Assembly (NCBI RefSeq): GCF_030646115.1
Contig: NZ_JAUSMX010000015.1
Span: 62,001 to 126,000, forward strand
Length of the DNA: 64,000 nt
Source: Fluviicoccus sp.
GTDB lineage: Bacteria; Pseudomonadota; Gammaproteobacteria; Pseudomonadales; Moraxellaceae
Direction of reading: 5' to 3'
This document shows, piece by piece, positions 61,893 to 64,000 of this stretch. The notes beneath the pieces are model-generated. The model did not search any database, was not told the origin of the DNA, and saw nothing but the letters and a program-made list of their open reading frames with translations. The position numbers and the translations under genes were made by a program. Position 1 is the stretch's first letter. Each line of letters starts with the position of its first letter.

Positions 61893-63322
61893 GACGGGTT
61901 TCCGGAAGATGCAGCAGGAGTGACGGGCGTGGCGACGGTCCAGCCGCCGCCCAGCGCCTTGTAGAGTTGCACCAGCGCCGTGGCCAGATCGGCTTCGCAG
62001 CTCTGGCGGCTGTCCTCCAGGCTGAGGCGGGTGCGTTCGGTGTCGAGTACGGTCTGGTAGTCGGTGATGCCGGCCTGGTAACGCTGGCCGGCCAGCGCAG
62101 CGGCATTGACGGCCGCCTTGGCTCCGGCCGTCAGCGCCGCCAGCCGTTGTTGCTGGGCGGAGAGGCCGGACAAGGCGTTCTCCACCTCCTCCAGCGCCGT
62201 CAGTACGGTTGAACGGTAGTTGGCCAGCGCCTGATCCTGCACCGCGCTCTGGATAGCCACTTGCTGGCGCAGGCGACCGCCGTCAAACAGCGGACTGGTG
62301 ATCCCGGCCAGCAAGGAACGGTTGAGCGCGGTGCTGTCGCCGAGGCCGCTCAGGGTCAGCGCCTCCAGCCCCACCGAGCCGGAAAGGCGGAACGAAGGAT
62401 AGCGGTTGGCGGCCGCGACGCCGCTGCGCGCCGTTTCAGCGGCCAGACGGCGCTCGGCGGCCTGCACATCCGGCCGCTGGCGCAGGGTATCTGCGGGAAT
62501 GCCGATCACCAGCGCGGCGGGCAAGACCGGCAACGCGGCACTTCCGGACAGGCGGTCATGCAGGGTTCCGGGTGCTTGCCCGGTGAGAATGGCCAGACGG
62601 TTTTCGGCGGCGGCCAGACTGCTTTCCAGCGTCGGGATCTGGGCGCGGGTCTGCTCCAGGGCCGCGACCGCCTGCTCTACCGCCAGCGAGCTGACCAGAC
62701 CGGCCTGGGCGCGCCAGCCGGTCAGGGCGCGGGTTTCTTCCTGGGCGGCCAGGTTACGGCGGGTGATTTCCAGACGCGCCTGCAGCGAACGCAGCTGGAT
62801 ATAGTTGCGCGCCACCTCGGCCGCCAGCGATACCTGCGCCTGCGCCAGATTGGCGGCCACCGACTCGGCATCGGCGCTGGCGGCGGTCGCGGCATGGCGC
62901 ACGCCGCCAAAGATGTCCGGCTCCCAGGAGGCGTCAAATCCGGCCTGGTATTGTTCACGGGAGGCATTGTTGCCGCTTTTGCCGGAACCGGCGGAGGCCG
63001 AAGCCGTGACCGTGGGCAAACGGCCGGATTCCGCCACCGACACCCGCGCCCGTGAGGCGCGCAAGCTGGCGCGGGCGCTGTCAAGGTCGGGATTGTGCTG
63101 CAGGGCTTCATCAATCAGGGCGGTGAGCCGCTCGTCACCCAGCCTGGCCCACCAGCGGGACAGGTCGTCCGGCGTCACGGACTCGGCGGCCTTGCCGCGC
63201 CAGGAAGCAGGTACGCCCAGATCGGCGTTGGACGGCGCGTTATAGACCGGTCCCACCGCACAACCGCCCAGCAGCAGGAGCAGCGCAGGCAACAAACCTT
63301 GCCGGCCGACAGTATTCAACAT
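61889..63322 (-). CDS. outer-membrane efflux lipoprotein (NodT/TolC family), 477 aa
   Basis: Lipobox LLLLLGGC (Cys near 21) followed by AVGPVYNAP, the NodT-family opening, and then two OEP repeats with long helices (LIDEALQHNPDLDSARASLRASRARV, and LTALEEVENALSGLSAQQQRLAALT). AAGAGG precedes ATG 63322; the frame continues to 63742 but without a signal. First gene of the operon OMF-MacA-ATPase-permease, which together form a tripartite efflux or export machine. Natural substrate not deducible. Confidence 0.9.
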   Translation of the reverse strand: MLNTVGRQGLLPALLLLLGGCAVGPVYNAPSNADLGVPASWRGKAAESVTPDDLSRWWARLGDERLTALIDEALQHNPDLDSARASLRASRARVSVAESGRLPTVTASASAGSGKSGNNASREQYQAGFDASWEPDIFGGVRHAATAASADAESVAANLAQAQVSLAAEVARNYIQLRSLQARLEITRRNLAAQEETRALTGWRAQAGLVSSLAVEQAVAALEQTRAQIPTLESSLAAAENRLAILTGQAPGTLHDRLSGSAALPVLPAALVIGIPADTLRQRPDVQAAERRLAAETARSGVAAANRYPSFRLSGSVGLEALTLSGLGDSTALNRSLLAGITSPLFDGGRLRQQVAIQSAVQDQALANYRSTVLTALEEVENALSGLSAQQQRLAALTAGAKAAVNAAALAGQRYQAGITDYQTVLDTERTRLSLEDSRQSCEADLATALVQLYKALGGGWTVATPVTPAASSGNPS

Positions 63323-63602
63323 GCAAACCTCTTCATCAATCCGACCGCGAGCGAAACACCGACGCGGGTCTTTCATTCTAAACACGGCGTCTGCTATTGT
63401 CCGGACACACTGACATATCCCTGACAATAACGCACCGTAAGGGCCACAGAGCCCCGTGCCCGGTGGCGAGGAAAAGGCTTTCCCATGCTCTACCGTTATT
63501 TCCCAACCCGCACCGCAACTGAAAAGACAGCCTTGATCACGACGTCCTGCCCGGTCCATAACCTGCCGTTCATTCCCGGCGATTATCGGGCGCCAATTTA
63601 AG
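63323..63602. other. divergent promoter region
   Basis: 280 bases between the efflux operon and the TPR gene, running in opposite directions. No gene is seen; no repeat or palindrome was convincing. Confidence 0.4.
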
Positions 63603-64000
63603 ATGAATCCGGACACCCCCGTACCCAAGGGCTGGAATGCCGAGGCCTGCAAGCTCTGGGCCTCGGGGCAGCAAAAAGACGCCATCCAGACGGTCATAAC
63701 CCGCGTCAATACCGAACCGGGACCACCGACGCCGCTGGCCATGCAGTTGTCTTATTACCTGATCATGCTCGACGACTACCGGTCCGGGGCCACGGTGCTG
63801 GCCTCCATCCTGCAGCGTGAGCCGGACTATCTGGAAGCCCGCATCAACCTCGCCGTCTGCCATTCGCGCGGCGGCGATCCGGCGCGCGCCATTGAGCAGG
63901 CCAGCCTGGTGCTGCAGAAAGACCCGGACAACGCCCTGGCCCACGACATCCTCACCAGCGCCTGGTCCAAGCTCGGCAATGCCGACGAGGCGCGCCGCAG
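63603..64000 (+). CDS. TPR-repeat protein, N-terminal part
   Basis: The visible 132 residues have tetratricopeptide patterns (WNAEACKLWASGQQKDAIQTVI, AMQLSYYLIMLDDYRSGATVL, LQREPDYLEARINLAVCHSRGGDPARAIEQASLVL, PDNALAHDILTSAWSKLGNADEAR). The gene runs out of the window, so the C-terminal domain (often a glycosyl- or sulfotransferase in such proteins) is not known. The ATG at 63603 has no strong ribosome site. Confidence 0.75.
   Translation, partial: MNPDTPVPKGWNAEACKLWASGQQKDAIQTVITRVNTEPGPPTPLAMQLSYYLIMLDDYRSGATVLASILQREPDYLEARINLAVCHSRGGDPARAIEQASLVLQKDPDNALAHDILTSAWSKLGNADEARR

Noticed and set aside
1-64000. CRISPR arrays, insertion sequences, rRNA genes, replication origin
   Set aside because: No regular repeat-spacer array, transposase, rRNA sequence or cluster of DnaA-type boxes was found by reading.

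Overview
The window reads as a chromosomal segment of a fairly GC-rich gammaproteobacterium of the lipid- or hydrocarbon-using, environmental kind (Nevskiales/Solimonas-like or Alcanivorax-like; this placement is an inference from gene content). The signs are repeated families: three AraC regulators of one type plus a relic, two metal-dependent hydrolases of the PF10118 type plus a broken copy, several alpha/beta hydrolases, crotonases, acyl-CoA dehydrogenase, a Baeyer-Villiger-type monooxygenase, and MacAB- and TonB-type envelope systems. There is no rRNA, no clear tRNA, no CRISPR array and no intact insertion sequence.

Layout. 1-10.6 kb: metabolic genes (thioesterase end, hydrolases, Tat-type sulfatase, small phosphatase, methyltransferase-Crp pair, secreted GH5 glycosidase, AraC, crotonase), ending in a deletion scar that destroyed an AraC gene and a divergent PF10118 hydrolase. 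10.6-24 kb: a signalling island. On the minus strand lie a REC-PAS regulator and a 1062-residue hybrid kinase; divergently lie a TonB-dependent receptor, a YfiR-like protein and a receiver-like protein. Then come two periplasmic binding proteins without transport partners, a di-heme peroxidase, a second kinase and a two-receiver regulator with no output domain. 24-34.3 kb: AraC, a DUF3775 protein, gene relics, then LysR facing a hydrolase / PF10118 / monooxygenase / glyoxalase / SRPBCC run, which looks like a ketone-to-ester-to-alcohol catabolic cluster. 34.3-42.3 kb: a VapBC pair with a three-repeat operator candidate, AraC, and three exported proteins (two beta-propellers, one PKD lipoprotein) with a pseudogene scrap between them.

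42.5-46.3 kb looks compositionally foreign (AT-richer by eye). It holds a Ser/Thr/Asn-rich lipoprotein, an exported protein with a YfaP-like N-terminal domain and an HNH-type toxin-like C-terminus, and a small acidic protein whose start overlaps the toxin stop by 4 bases, as expected of an immunity gene. Just beyond it is a structured, tRNA-half-like element ending in a strong terminator. This is the best candidate here for an undescribed system; the peroxidase/binding-protein/kinase locus is the second.

47-64 kb: AlkD and a crotonase, PaaX-nitrilase-AidB-like dehydrogenase, an alpha/beta hydrolase, a YgjP-like metallopeptidase whose C-terminus is written by an intergenic repeat, a CAP-domain protein, TetR facing SDR plus MBL-fold genes, a YbaY/META lipoprotein, a four-gene tripartite MacAB-type efflux operon with overlapping genes, and the start of a TPR protein.
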